Assembly: GCA_947570515.1 (NCBI GenBank)
Contig: CANOUM010000036.1
Location: forward strand, 1-12,026
Length of the DNA stretch: 12,026 nucleotides
Source: an uncultured Clostridia bacterium
GTDB lineage: Bacteria > Bacillota > Clostridia > Lachnospirales > Bianqueaceae
Direction: 5' to 3'
How positions within the stretch are numbered: position 1 is the stretch's first letter; each line of letters opens with the position of its first letter. The position numbers and the translations under genes were made by a program. Shown here piece after piece: positions 4,569 through 12,026 of this stretch. The notes beneath the pieces are model-generated. The model ran no database searches and had not been told where the DNA came from. It saw only the letters and a list, made by a program, of their open reading frames with translations.

Positions 4569-6659
4569 ATGTCAAATAATTTTCATATAGATCATCATCA
4601 AAAGGGGATGAATGATCAGCGGGGGAGTCAGGCGTATCCTCGCAGACGAATTGAACACTGGCAGATGATTGCAATTTGGCTGGTGATTTATGATGTGTTA
4701 GCCGTTAATATTGCCTATTTTATCGCTTTGTGGCTTCGGTTTGATTGCCGTTTTTCAGCTATTCCGTCAGTATATTTAAAAGCTTATTTGTATTTTACAC
4801 CGATTTATACTGTTTTTTGTATTATTATATTTAAGTGGCTTCGATTGTACAGGAGTGTCTGGCGCTTTGCCAGTTACAGTGAACTGTTAAGAACGGCCGC
4901 CACTTCTGTGTTGACATTTCTTTTTCATGCCATTGGCATTACAGTACTGTTTGAACGTATGCCCATTTCATATTATTGCTTTGGAGCTTTAATTCAATTC
5001 GGCTTGATCTTAGGGGTTCGTTTTTCTTATCGTTTTCTTTTATTAGAGCGCAGCCGAAGAAGTAAAAGTCAGGAAGAAGCAAGAGCGAGCCGCGTGATGC
5101 TGATCGGAGCGGGAAGCGCCGGGCAGATGATTTTAAGGGATATTCTGCATGCGGATGAGCTGAAAGAGATCGTATGCTGTATCATTGATGATAATCCTAA
5201 TAAATGGAATCGATTTGTGGATGGTATTCCGATTGTAGGCGGAAGAGATGATATTCTTGTTAATGTAGAGAAATATCAGATCGATAAAATATATGTAGCG
5301 ATTCCCAGTTCTACTGCGGAACAAAAAAGGGATATTTTAAATATCTGTAAAGAAACGGGCTGCGTACTGAAAAATTTGCCGGGAATGTATCAGCTGGTGA
5401 CCGGCGAAGTGACGGTTGGAGCAATGAAAGATGTATCGGTGGAGGATCTGCTGGGCAGAGAGCCGATTCGTGTTAATACAGAAGAAATTTTTCATCATTT
5501 AAATGGCAAAACGATTCTCATTACTGGTGGAGGCGGATCGATCGGCAGCGAGTTATGCCGGCAGATTGCGGCGCATGATCCAAAACGTTTAATTATTTTT
5601 GATGTATACGAAAATAATGCCTATGAAATTGAGCAGGAGCTTAAAAGAAAATATCCCAAACTCAATTTAGTTGTTTTAATTGGATCCGTGCGTGATAGCA
5701 GAAGAGTTAATAACATATTTGATACATATCGTCCGGATATTGTGTATCATGCGGCAGCACATAAACATGTACCGCTGATGGAAGGAAGCCCGTGTGAGGC
5801 AATTAAAAATAATACGATTGGTACCTATAAAACCGCTTATGCGGCGTTAAAATATGGATGCAAGCGCTTTGTGCTGATCAGTACCGATAAGGCAGTAAAT
5901 CCTACTAACATTATGGGAGCCAGCAAGCGTCTTTGTGAGATGGTGATTCAGTCTTTTGACCGCGCTGTAAAGACGGGATGTATAGATGTACTCCCTATTT
6001 TGCATGCCCATCAGGAGGATGAGGATGGCAGTATGCTGGAGATTGAAAAGCATATTGCAGGCGCACAAACAGAATTTGTGGCTGTCCGCTTTGGAAATGT
6101 GCTGGGGAGTAATGGTTCGGTGATCCCGCTTTTTAAGAAGCAGATTGCGGTTGGGGGACCGGTGACTGTGACACATCCGGATGTGATTCGATATTTCATG
6201 ACAATTCCGGAAGCGGTCAGTTTGGTGCTGCAGGCTGGAGCCTATGCCGCCGGTGGTGAGATTTTCGTACTCGATATGGGAGCGCCGATGAAAATTGACA
6301 CGCTTGCCAGAAATCTCATCAAACTTTCCGGCTATAAGCCGGATATCGATATCCCTGTGGTCTATACGGGCCTTCGGCCGGGGGAAAAGCTTTATGAAGA
6401 AAAGCTGATGGAAGAAGAGGGGATGCAGACCACGCCTAATCACTTAATTCATATTGGAAGACCGATTCCTTTTAATGTGGAGCATTTTTTGACGCAGATG
6501 CAAGAGTTGATGGTTGTGAGTTATGAGAATGATGAGGAACGCTTGGAGAAGCTGATTAAGCAGATTGTTCCAACATTTTCTCCTGCAGGAAAAAATGGAA
6601 GTGAAAAAAAGGGCCAGACGTACAGGGAACTGATGAAAGAAGTTAGAGAAGAAAGCTGA
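4569..6659 (+). CDS. Membrane nucleotide-sugar 4,6-dehydratase (CapD/PglF/WbpM type)
   Basis: A 696-residue polytopic protein of the large FlaA1/CapD class, which removes water from UDP-GlcNAc-type sugars to give the 4-keto-6-deoxy intermediate. It has four membrane helices at about 32-56, 73-92, 107-128 and 135-157, then a CoA-binding-like Rossmann domain (GAGSAG, 180-185), then the NAD-binding dehydratase domain (TGGGGSIGSE, 319-328). The catalytic set is the long-form type: STDK near 438-441 and Met449-xxx-Lys453 in place of the usual Tyr-xxx-Lys, as in WbpM and PglF. AAGGGGAA lies 8 nt before the ATG. About 33 residues (roughly 466-500, rich in acidic residues and His) appear inserted between the helix after MGASKR and VAVRFGNVLGSNGS compared with the family pattern I know. 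First gene of the operon. Its substrate is inferred, not proven. Confidence 0.92.
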   Translation: MSNNFHIDHHQKGMNDQRGSQAYPRRRIEHWQMIAIWLVIYDVLAVNIAYFIALWLRFDCRFSAIPSVYLKAYLYFTPIYTVFCIIIFKWLRLYRSVWRFASYSELLRTAATSVLTFLFHAIGITVLFERMPISYYCFGALIQFGLILGVRFSYRFLLLERSRRSKSQEEARASRVMLIGAGSAGQMILRDILHADELKEIVCCIIDDNPNKWNRFVDGIPIVGGRDDILVNVEKYQIDKIYVAIPSSTAEQKRDILNICKETGCVLKNLPGMYQLVTGEVTVGAMKDVSVEDLLGREPIRVNTEEIFHHLNGKTILITGGGGSIGSELCRQIAAHDPKRLIIFDVYENNAYEIEQELKRKYPKLNLVVLIGSVRDSRRVNNIFDTYRPDIVYHAAAHKHVPLMEGSPCEAIKNNTIGTYKTAYAALKYGCKRFVLISTDKAVNPTNIMGASKRLCEMVIQSFDRAVKTGCIDVLPILHAHQEDEDGSMLEIEKHIAGAQTEFVAVRFGNVLGSNGSVIPLFKKQIAVGGPVTVTHPDVIRYFMTIPEAVSLVLQAGAYAAGGEIFVLDMGAPMKIDTLARNLIKLSGYKPDIDIPVVYTGLRPGEKLYEEKLMEEEGMQTTPNHLIHIGRPIPFNVEHFLTQMQELMVVSYENDEERLEKLIKQIVPTFSPAGKNGSEKKGQTYRELMKEVREES

Positions 6660-6691
6660 AAAGCAAAACTGTGATGATGAAGGGAAAGAAA

Positions 6692-7897
6692 ATGATGAAG
6701 ATACCTTTTTCACCGCCGGATATATCCGAGCTTGAAATGAATGAAGTGGTGGAAGCTTTGCGTAGCGGCTGGATCACAACAGGACCAAGGACAAAGGAAC
6801 TTGAACGGAAAATAGCTGCTTGGATAGGAACAGAAAAATGCGTTTGTTTGAATTCACAAACGGCATGTGCTGAGATGGCGCTGCATCTTTTGGGAATTGG
6901 AGAAGGGGACGAGGTGATTACTTCGGCTTATACATATACGGCATCGGCTTCTATTGTGTGTCATGTGGGGGCAAAGCTTGTTTTGATTGATACGCAAAAA
7001 GATAGCTTTGAAATGGATTATGATGCACTTGAAGATGCAATCAATGAAAAAACAAAAGCGATTATTCCGGTAGATCTTGGGGGCGTGCCTTGTGATTATG
7101 ATAGAATCTTTGCGATTGTAGAGAGAAAAAAAGCATGTTTTCGCCCCGCCAATAAGCTGCAGGAGGCAATCGGAAGAATTGCTGTGTGTGCAGATGCTGC
7201 TCACGCGTTTGGAGCGCGGTGGCATGATGAAATGATCGGCAATATTGCGGATTTTTCTAGTTTTTCATTTCATGCTGTGAAGAATTTTACAACAGCAGAG
7301 GGAGGAGCGCTTACATGGAGAACGATCGCTGGAGTCAGTAATGAGGAGATTTATAAACAGCTTCAGCTACTGTCGCTTCATGGGCAATCTAAAGATGCTC
7401 TTGCCAAAACACAGTTGGGGGCATGGGAATATGATATTGTGGGCCCATACTATAAATGTAATATGACAGATATCGCAGCAGCAATAGGACTTAAGCAATT
7501 TGAACGCTATCCTGCGCTGCTGGAGAGAAGAGAGGAAATCATAAAGCAATATGATGCGGCATTCAGGCCGCTTGGGATTGAGACTCTGTCTCATTATACA
7601 GAAGAATGGAGATCCTCCGGGCATTTATATTTAACACGAGTTCCTGATATTAGTTTAGAGCAAAGAAATGAGATTATTATGAAGATGGCAGAAGCTGATA
7701 TTGCATGTAATGTGCATTATAAGCCGCTTCCCATGCATACAGCATATAAAAAGCTTGGTTTTGATATTAAAGAATACCCGAACGCATATGATCATTTTGC
7801 AAATGAAATTACATTGCCGCTGCATACAAAACTAACAGATGAAATGATAGAGTATGTTATTCAGTCTTACAAAAATATAGTTGAACATTATATTTAA
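6692..7897 (+). CDS. DegT/DnrJ/EryC1/StrS PLP sugar aminotransferase
   Basis: A soluble PLP enzyme that transfers an amino group from glutamate to a keto-sugar nucleotide. I start at ATG 6692 (401 residues) because AAGGGA at 6680-6685 is 6 nt upstream. The frame is open back to GTG 6671, which lacks a ribosome site, and ATG 6695 is also possible. Family features are PFSPPDISE at the N-terminus, GWITTGPRTKELE (26-38), the cofactor-ring Asp168 in CADAAHAFGA, and the Schiff-base Lys197 in FHAVKNFTTAEGGAL. It follows the dehydratase by 32 bases. The pair mirrors PglF-PglE, so the likely product is UDP-4-amino-4,6-dideoxy-N-acetylglucosamine. Another 4-amino or 3-amino sugar is possible because specificity cannot be read from motifs. 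Confidence 0.92.
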   Translation: MMKIPFSPPDISELEMNEVVEALRSGWITTGPRTKELERKIAAWIGTEKCVCLNSQTACAEMALHLLGIGEGDEVITSAYTYTASASIVCHVGAKLVLIDTQKDSFEMDYDALEDAINEKTKAIIPVDLGGVPCDYDRIFAIVERKKACFRPANKLQEAIGRIAVCADAAHAFGARWHDEMIGNIADFSSFSFHAVKNFTTAEGGALTWRTIAGVSNEEIYKQLQLLSLHGQSKDALAKTQLGAWEYDIVGPYYKCNMTDIAAAIGLKQFERYPALLERREEIIKQYDAAFRPLGIETLSHYTEEWRSSGHLYLTRVPDISLEQRNEIIMKMAEADIACNVHYKPLPMHTAYKKLGFDIKEYPNAYDHFANEITLPLHTKLTDEMIEYVIQSYKNIVEHYI

Positions 7898-7922
7898 TAT
7901 ATTATTTTAAGGAAAGTAGTTT

Positions 7923-8603
7923 ATGAAAAAATGGGAAGATCTGCCTGGTTATATGCAAGCAGAGGAAGTGCGTCCGTATTATGAGTATCTGCGAAAGAAA
8001 AGAGTAAGTCTTATATGCAAAAGAGGCTTTGATCTCTTAGGTGCGGGTTTTATGTTAATCCTCCTGTTTCCTGTTTTAATAGGAATTTCTATAGCAATTG
8101 CCGCCGATTCAAAAGGCGGAGTCTTTTTTAGACAAGAGCGAGTAACACGATATGGCCGTAAATTTCGTATTTTTAAATTTAGAACGATGGTTGCTGATGC
8201 AGAGAGTCTGGGAACGCAGGTTACCATGCATCATGATACACGCGTTACCAAAATAGGAAGAGTACTTAGAAAATATCGATTAGATGAGATCCCTCAGCTA
8301 ATTAATATTATTATGGGAGATATGAGTTTTGTAGGGACAAGACCCGAAGTACCTCGCTATGTCAGTGCATATACAGCCGAAATGTATGCTACGTTATTGA
8401 TGCCGGCGGGATTAACCAGTCAGGCTAGTATTCAATATAAAGATGAAGCACAGCTTCTAGAGACTTCTGAACATGTAGATCAGGTATATATACATCAAAT
8501 ATTGCCTGAAAAAATGAAATATAATTTAGAAAGCATCAAACAGTTCAGTTTTTTTCAGGAAATTAAGACCATGTTTGAAACAGTTTTAGCAATCATTAAA
8601 TAG
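7923..8603 (+). CDS. Initiating phosphoglycosyl transferase (bacterial sugar transferase)
   Basis: A monotopic membrane enzyme that moves a sugar-1-phosphate from UDP-sugar to undecaprenyl phosphate, starting each repeat unit on the inner face of the membrane. It has 226 residues, close to PglC and other short-form enzymes. After an N-terminal extension of about 30 residues comes KRGFDLLGAG and a hydrophobic re-entrant helix (about 36-62) broken by a proline in LLFPVL. Then follow FFRQERVTRYGRKFRIFKFRTM, the catalytic Asp121-Glu122 in RLDEIPQL, and GDMSFVGTRPE, which is the family signature. AAGGAAAG sits at 7909-7916. It follows the aminotransferase by 25 bases and so probably uses the amino sugar made upstream, or its acetylated form. 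No acetyltransferase gene is present in this window. Confidence 0.93.
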   Translation: MKKWEDLPGYMQAEEVRPYYEYLRKKRVSLICKRGFDLLGAGFMLILLFPVLIGISIAIAADSKGGVFFRQERVTRYGRKFRIFKFRTMVADAESLGTQVTMHHDTRVTKIGRVLRKYRLDEIPQLINIIMGDMSFVGTRPEVPRYVSAYTAEMYATLLMPAGLTSQASIQYKDEAQLLETSEHVDQVYIHQILPEKMKYNLESIKQFSFFQEIKTMFETVLAIIK

Positions 8604-8613
8604 ATAACGGGAT

Positions 8614-9375
8614 ATGGTAAATAAAATGAATCAATTAGTATCAGTGATTACACCAACATATAATTGCGGAGCATATATAGAAGACACCATCAAATCAGTC
8701 ATCAACCAAACGTATACCAATTGGGAGATGATCATTGTGGATGATCAGTCAACCGATCAAACAGAAGAAATTGTAAAAAGGTATACCGATTTGGATCAGC
8801 GAATTCGATATTATAAATTAGAGTCTAATTCCGGTGCAGCAGTGGCAAGAACAAAAGCAATGGAGATGGCGAAAGGAAACTACATGGCTTTTCTTGACAG
8901 TGATGATCTGTGGATGAGCACTAAATTAGAAAGACAATTAAACTTTATGGAAGAGCAGCATATCAATTTTTCATGCACCTCTTATGAACAAATTGATGAG
9001 CAAAATCAAAAGCTGGGAAAGGTGCTTAAATGCATTCCCAAAACTAATTATAACCGATTGCTTTTGGATTGTCCGGTGGGCAATTCAACGGTTATGTATA
9101 ATGTGGATCATATGGGAAAATTTAAGGTTCCCAATATTAGAAAAAGAAATGATGATGCGTTATGGCTGCAGATGCTGAAAAAAGAGCAGTACATATATGG
9201 ATTTGATGAAATCCTTATGCAGTACAGGATAAGAAATAATTCAATATCAAGTAACAAATTAAGTCTAATTAAATATCACTGGCAATTATACAGGGAAATT
9301 GAGCATCTCAATGTGTTTAGAGCAGGTTTTCATATAGCATATTGGGGATTTTTAAAGGTATTTAAGATTAAATGA
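8614..9375 (+). CDS. Family 2 glycosyltransferase
   Basis: A 253-residue cytoplasmic or membrane-associated GT-A enzyme that would add one sugar to the lipid-linked chain. The N-terminal nucleotide-binding strand is VSVITPTYN (9-17), followed by VDDQSTD (42-48), SGAAVART (73-80) and the metal-binding Asp-x-Asp in LDSDD (94-98). The C-terminus carries RKRNDDALWLQ, a typical acceptor-side ED-type segment, and ends in a hydrophobic AYWGFLKV stretch. There is no multi-spanning membrane region, so it is not a processive synthase. The gap from the previous gene is only 10 bases. ATG 8614 has a weak AACGGG upstream, and ATG 8626 is an alternative. Donor and acceptor are not predictable. Confidence 0.9.
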   Translation: MVNKMNQLVSVITPTYNCGAYIEDTIKSVINQTYTNWEMIIVDDQSTDQTEEIVKRYTDLDQRIRYYKLESNSGAAVARTKAMEMAKGNYMAFLDSDDLWMSTKLERQLNFMEEQHINFSCTSYEQIDEQNQKLGKVLKCIPKTNYNRLLLDCPVGNSTVMYNVDHMGKFKVPNIRKRNDDALWLQMLKKEQYIYGFDEILMQYRIRNNSISSNKLSLIKYHWQLYREIEHLNVFRAGFHIAYWGFLKVFKIK

Positions 9376-9394
9376 TTTGAGGGATGAAAACAAT

Positions 9395-10519
9395 ATGAGG
9401 ATTTTGCATTTGGTGTCTAATATACGCGTTAGTAATGGCATTATGAATGTAATCATGAATTATTATCGTAATATTGACCGAAACCTTATCCAATTTGATT
9501 TTGTATATTTTGATGAATTTGATACGAATACTTTTAAGAATGAAATAACTGCGCTGGGTGGCAGGATTTATAAAATCAATAGACCGAGACTGTCTTGGAA
9601 GTACGAAAAAGAAGTTTTTTCTTTTTTTGAACAACAAAAGGGAGAACATCAGATACTGCATATACACGAAGTTTTTTTGGCTCCTTTGTTTGTGCCGGTA
9701 GTGAAAAGAAATGGCATTTCATCTATTGTTATACATGCACACTCCAGTGCATTTGGAAGCAATAAAAAATCATCATTTAGAAACAGAATATTATGTTATT
9801 TTGCTAACAAAATATGTAATTATAGAGCGGCGTGTTCAGAAGAAGCAGCTAACAAATACTATGGAAAAAAGATATTTTTAAACAATCAATATCTGCTCAT
9901 TCATAATGCTATCGATGTGGAACGATATGGATATAAAATAGAAAACCGCAAAAGATATAGGTCCTTATTTCAGCTAGAAGATGATGATATTGTGATAGGA
10001 ACTGTCGGTAGGTTAGAAAGAGAAAAAAATCATCAATTTCTGTTAGACATATTAGAAAAATTGTTAAAGCAAAATTTGCATTATAAGCTATTATTGGTTG
10101 GAGAAGGGTCTTTAGAAGAAACATTAAGAGAAAAAAGCATACAACTTGGAATTGAGCATAGAGTGATATTTGCGGGAAAAAGAACGGATGTAAATCGTAT
10201 CTACAGCTGCATGGATATTTTTGTTCAGCCATCTATTTACGAGGGACTTTCTCTTGCCAGTGTTGAGGCACAAACCGCTGGACTGCCCTGTGTTTTCAGC
10301 GATACAATAACAAAAGAAGCAGATCTTGTTCAAACTACGTATGTATCGTTAGATGATAATGCTGAAAGATGGGCAGATATCGTTATGAATATTGATTTAG
10401 GTCAAAACAGAGATACAGTAGATCTTGTCAGAAAAAAGGGATATGATATAAAGCAGGAAGCACTTAAATTGATGGATTTTTATCGTAGTATTAGTATACA
10501 TGACTTGGAGGAAACATGA
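9395..10519 (+). CDS. Family 4 (GT-B) glycosyltransferase
   Basis: A 374-residue retaining glycosyltransferase of the EpsF/PglA kind, probably extending the repeat unit. I choose ATG 9395, giving MRILHLVSNI, with GAGGG at 9379-9383 upstream. The frame extends to TTG 9377, a less likely start. The N-terminal domain has SNGIMNVIMNYYR and HIHEVF. The C-terminal domain has GTVGRLEREKNH with the donor-phosphate Arg206 and Lys211, LVGEGSL, and the Glu283-x7-Glu291 motif in YEGLSLASVEAQ followed by TAGLPCVFSD. All expected parts are present, so it should be active, which makes it a useful comparison for the damaged gene that follows. Its TGA overlaps the next ATG by 4 bases. Base composition is clearly AT-rich here. 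Confidence 0.9.
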   Translation: MRILHLVSNIRVSNGIMNVIMNYYRNIDRNLIQFDFVYFDEFDTNTFKNEITALGGRIYKINRPRLSWKYEKEVFSFFEQQKGEHQILHIHEVFLAPLFVPVVKRNGISSIVIHAHSSAFGSNKKSSFRNRILCYFANKICNYRAACSEEAANKYYGKKIFLNNQYLLIHNAIDVERYGYKIENRKRYRSLFQLEDDDIVIGTVGRLEREKNHQFLLDILEKLLKQNLHYKLLLVGEGSLEETLREKSIQLGIEHRVIFAGKRTDVNRIYSCMDIFVQPSIYEGLSLASVEAQTAGLPCVFSDTITKEADLVQTTYVSLDDNAERWADIVMNIDLGQNRDTVDLVRKKGYDIKQEALKLMDFYRSISIHDLEET

Positions 10520-11508
10520 AGATATTATTATTAGCGTGTATTAGTAAAAATAAGGGCGGTAATGCATTTGGGGGAGCTGAAAAATCAATCGTTAATTTAG
10601 CAAATTGGTTAGCAGAGAGACAGTATGATGTTACCCTGGCATCCGTTCAGGGAGATGATGCTGTATATGATATATCCGATAAAGTTACATATGAAGGAAA
10701 TGCAATCATAAAGAAAAATAAGTTATATACACATTATCAAATATACGTTAATACCAAGCGGATGATAAAAAAATATAAACCGGACTTGATCATTAGCTTT
10801 TTTTTACATCCGCTATTTTATGCTTTGCCCTCTATCTGGATAAAAGGAATAAAAGCTATCTATTCAGAGCGTAATGATCCGGACAAAGAATATGGGAAAG
10901 TTGCAAAGTGGATGCGGAAGATACTGGTAAGGCATATAGACGGCATAGTCTTCCAAACTCAAGATGCACAGGCTTACTTTTCAGAGCCAATTAGAGAAAA
11001 ATCCGTCGTTATACATAATCCTACTTATATTAAACATGATGATTATGCTTTAGTTCATGAGCCGGATCATAGAATTGTAACAGTGGGGCGTCTAAACCCG
11101 CAAACAAATCAAAAATTGCTGATTCAGGCTTTTGCAGAGATTAGCGGTGCGTATAAGGAGTATAGTCTCGAGATCTATGGAGACGGGCCTTTAAAAGACG
11201 AGCTGGAGAATCTGATTCAAGAGCTTCATATGGAAAATAAAATTTTCTTAAAAGGAACATATAAGGATGTATTGGATCGGATCTATGGATCGAGACTATT
11301 TGTTATGACCTCAGATTATGAAGGAATGCCCAATGCACTAATAGAGGCAATGTTAAATGATATAGAGCAGTTGAAACAATATATGATGCAGGCCCTGGAA
11401 AGCTATGATTTGAATCTTTGTTTAAAAGAAAAAGAGATATGTAAATCACATTCGAAAGAAAGGATATTTACTGCCTGGGAAGAGTATATTAAAGAAATTG
11501 TTAAGTAA
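10516..11508 (+). CDS. Family 4 glycosyltransferase with internal deletion, probably inactive
   Basis: A 330-residue GT-B enzyme, about 30-40 residues shorter than its relatives. It begins with KGGNAFGGAEKSIVNLANWL (acceptor-domain loop) and has SERNDP, VTVGRL, LEIYGDGPLKDEL and the Glu269-x7-Glu277 motif in YEGMPNALIEAM. Right after residue 279 the usual segment (ALGLP, a Ser/Thr-Asp strand, a Gly-rich turn, NGLLVP) is absent, and the sequence jumps to NDIEQLKQYM, which normally follows it. The junction is near 11350-11360 and stays in frame. In addition, the lysine expected five residues after Arg192 is Thr197 (codon ACA, one base from AAA). TGGAGG lies before the ATG, which overlaps the previous stop (ATGA). 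Probably a decaying gene with an unbroken frame. A working variant is less likely. Confidence 0.85.
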   Translation: MKILLLACISKNKGGNAFGGAEKSIVNLANWLAERQYDVTLASVQGDDAVYDISDKVTYEGNAIIKKNKLYTHYQIYVNTKRMIKKYKPDLIISFFLHPLFYALPSIWIKGIKAIYSERNDPDKEYGKVAKWMRKILVRHIDGIVFQTQDAQAYFSEPIREKSVVIHNPTYIKHDDYALVHEPDHRIVTVGRLNPQTNQKLLIQAFAEISGAYKEYSLEIYGDGPLKDELENLIQELHMENKIFLKGTYKDVLDRIYGSRLFVMTSDYEGMPNALIEAMLNDIEQLKQYMMQALESYDLNLCLKEKEICKSHSKERIFTAWEEYIKEIVK

Positions 11509-11528
11509 TAGGGATGAAAGGAGCAAGT

Positions 11529-12026
11529 ATGGATTTAAAGTTGAGAAATATAGATTATAAGCACTATATTCCAGTCGTTCTTACAGCCCTGTTGCTTTTT
11601 TCAAGCCTGTGTTTGACAAGTGGAAGTGCCGTCATCTTATATAGCTGCATAGCCTTGATCAGTCTTGGTTATGCAGGGTATATAGTGAGAATAGAAAAGA
11701 AGCTGGTGCTGGATATATATGACCTGTGGCTGTTGTCTGTTTTTGGATTGTTACTGATCAATGGTACAGTATCTCCCTATAAAGGAGGATTCAGTGCCCA
11801 ATATTTTTTACTTATGAGTATCAGTATTGTATGTATCAGTTTTTTTGTGAAAAATAGTCAAAAAAGGATTAAGGAATTCACTGCACATGTCATTGAGATT
11901 ACTTCTATTATCAGTATTCTCTATATAGCAGTTTATGAACTTCCAACCTTTATATCTAATTATTCAGAAATAGCAAATGGATATATACGATATCGATTTG
12001 GATCGATATCTGGAATCAATGCAACT
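11529..12026 (+). CDS. Wzy/O-antigen ligase-type membrane protein (5' part)
   Basis: The frame opens at ATG 11529 with AAAGGAG at 11517-11523 and is still open after 166 codons at the window edge. The translation is mostly hydrophobic, with likely membrane helices at about 14-32, 34-52, 66-80, 91-107 and 120-137. It ends in RYRFGSISGINAT, resembling the Arg-x-x-Gly-x-x-x-Asn loop seen after the first helices in O-antigen polymerase and ligase proteins. It would polymerise lipid-linked repeat units on the outer face of the membrane. It follows the damaged glycosyltransferase by 20 bases in the same operon. A flippase-type protein is less likely given the short first loops, but family assignment rests on a partial sequence. 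Confidence 0.75.
   Translation, partial: MDLKLRNIDYKHYIPVVLTALLLFSSLCLTSGSAVILYSCIALISLGYAGYIVRIEKKLVLDIYDLWLLSVFGLLLINGTVSPYKGGFSAQYFLLMSISIVCISFFVKNSQKRIKEFTAHVIEITSIISILYIAVYELPTFISNYSEIANGYIRYRFGSISGINAT

Noticed and set aside
5847..6443. Minus-strand open frame inside the dehydratase
   Set aside because: Antisense to conserved catalytic motifs, with a His/Arg/Ile-rich translation typical of shadow frames.
1..12026. CRISPR arrays, tRNA, rRNA or insertion sequences
   Set aside because: No regularly spaced direct repeats, no cloverleaf or rRNA sequence, and no transposase gene were seen.

Overview
The window looks like a chromosomal segment of a low- to moderate-GC Gram-positive bacterium of the Clostridia, most likely a gut Lachnospiraceae-type organism. 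This is inferred from the divergent PurA, the small XRE protein, the sigma-A-type promoters with 17-nt spacers, the strong AAGGAG ribosome sites and the style of the polysaccharide genes. No database search was possible, so the genus is not named.

Layout. (1) 1-711: the end of what is probably an integrated mobile element. It carries one XRE regulator (26-553), a strong terminator (569-606) and a short repeat-containing tail. It stops exactly at the 3' end of guaA, a known integration target for genomic islands. (2) 712-3527, minus strand: a two-gene purine operon, purA then guaA, which converts IMP towards AMP and finishes GMP. It has a consensus promoter at 3664-3692 and a leader with hairpins. 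(3) 3754-4017, minus strand: a small XRE regulator whose ribosome site sits between the arms of an 11-bp inverted repeat. (4) 4018-4568: 550 bases without a convincing gene but dense in structure. It holds two adjacent hairpins (4121-4225), a strong plus-strand promoter (4352-4380) and a 9-bp inverted repeat just where transcription should start (4385-4406). (5) 4569-12026, plus strand: the start of a cell-surface polysaccharide operon that runs off the right edge. It contains a membrane nucleotide-sugar 4,6-dehydratase, a PLP aminotransferase, an initiating phosphoglycosyl transferase, a GT2 and two GT4 glycosyltransferases, and the N-terminal part of a Wzy/ligase-type membrane protein.

How the genes fit together. 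The dehydratase and aminotransferase would make a UDP-4-amino-4,6-dideoxy sugar, as PglF and PglE do in bacillosamine synthesis. The phosphoglycosyl transferase would load a sugar-1-phosphate onto undecaprenyl phosphate. The glycosyltransferases would extend it and the polymerase would join repeat units outside the membrane.

The most notable points are: the second GT4 enzyme (10516-11508) lacks about 30 residues of its donor-binding domain and has also lost a conserved lysine, so it is probably inactive; the unexplained structured DNA at 4121-4225; the inverted repeat at the start of the polysaccharide transcript; the repeat surrounding the regulator's ribosome site; and the guaA attachment site. 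I did not find a wholly new multi-gene system.
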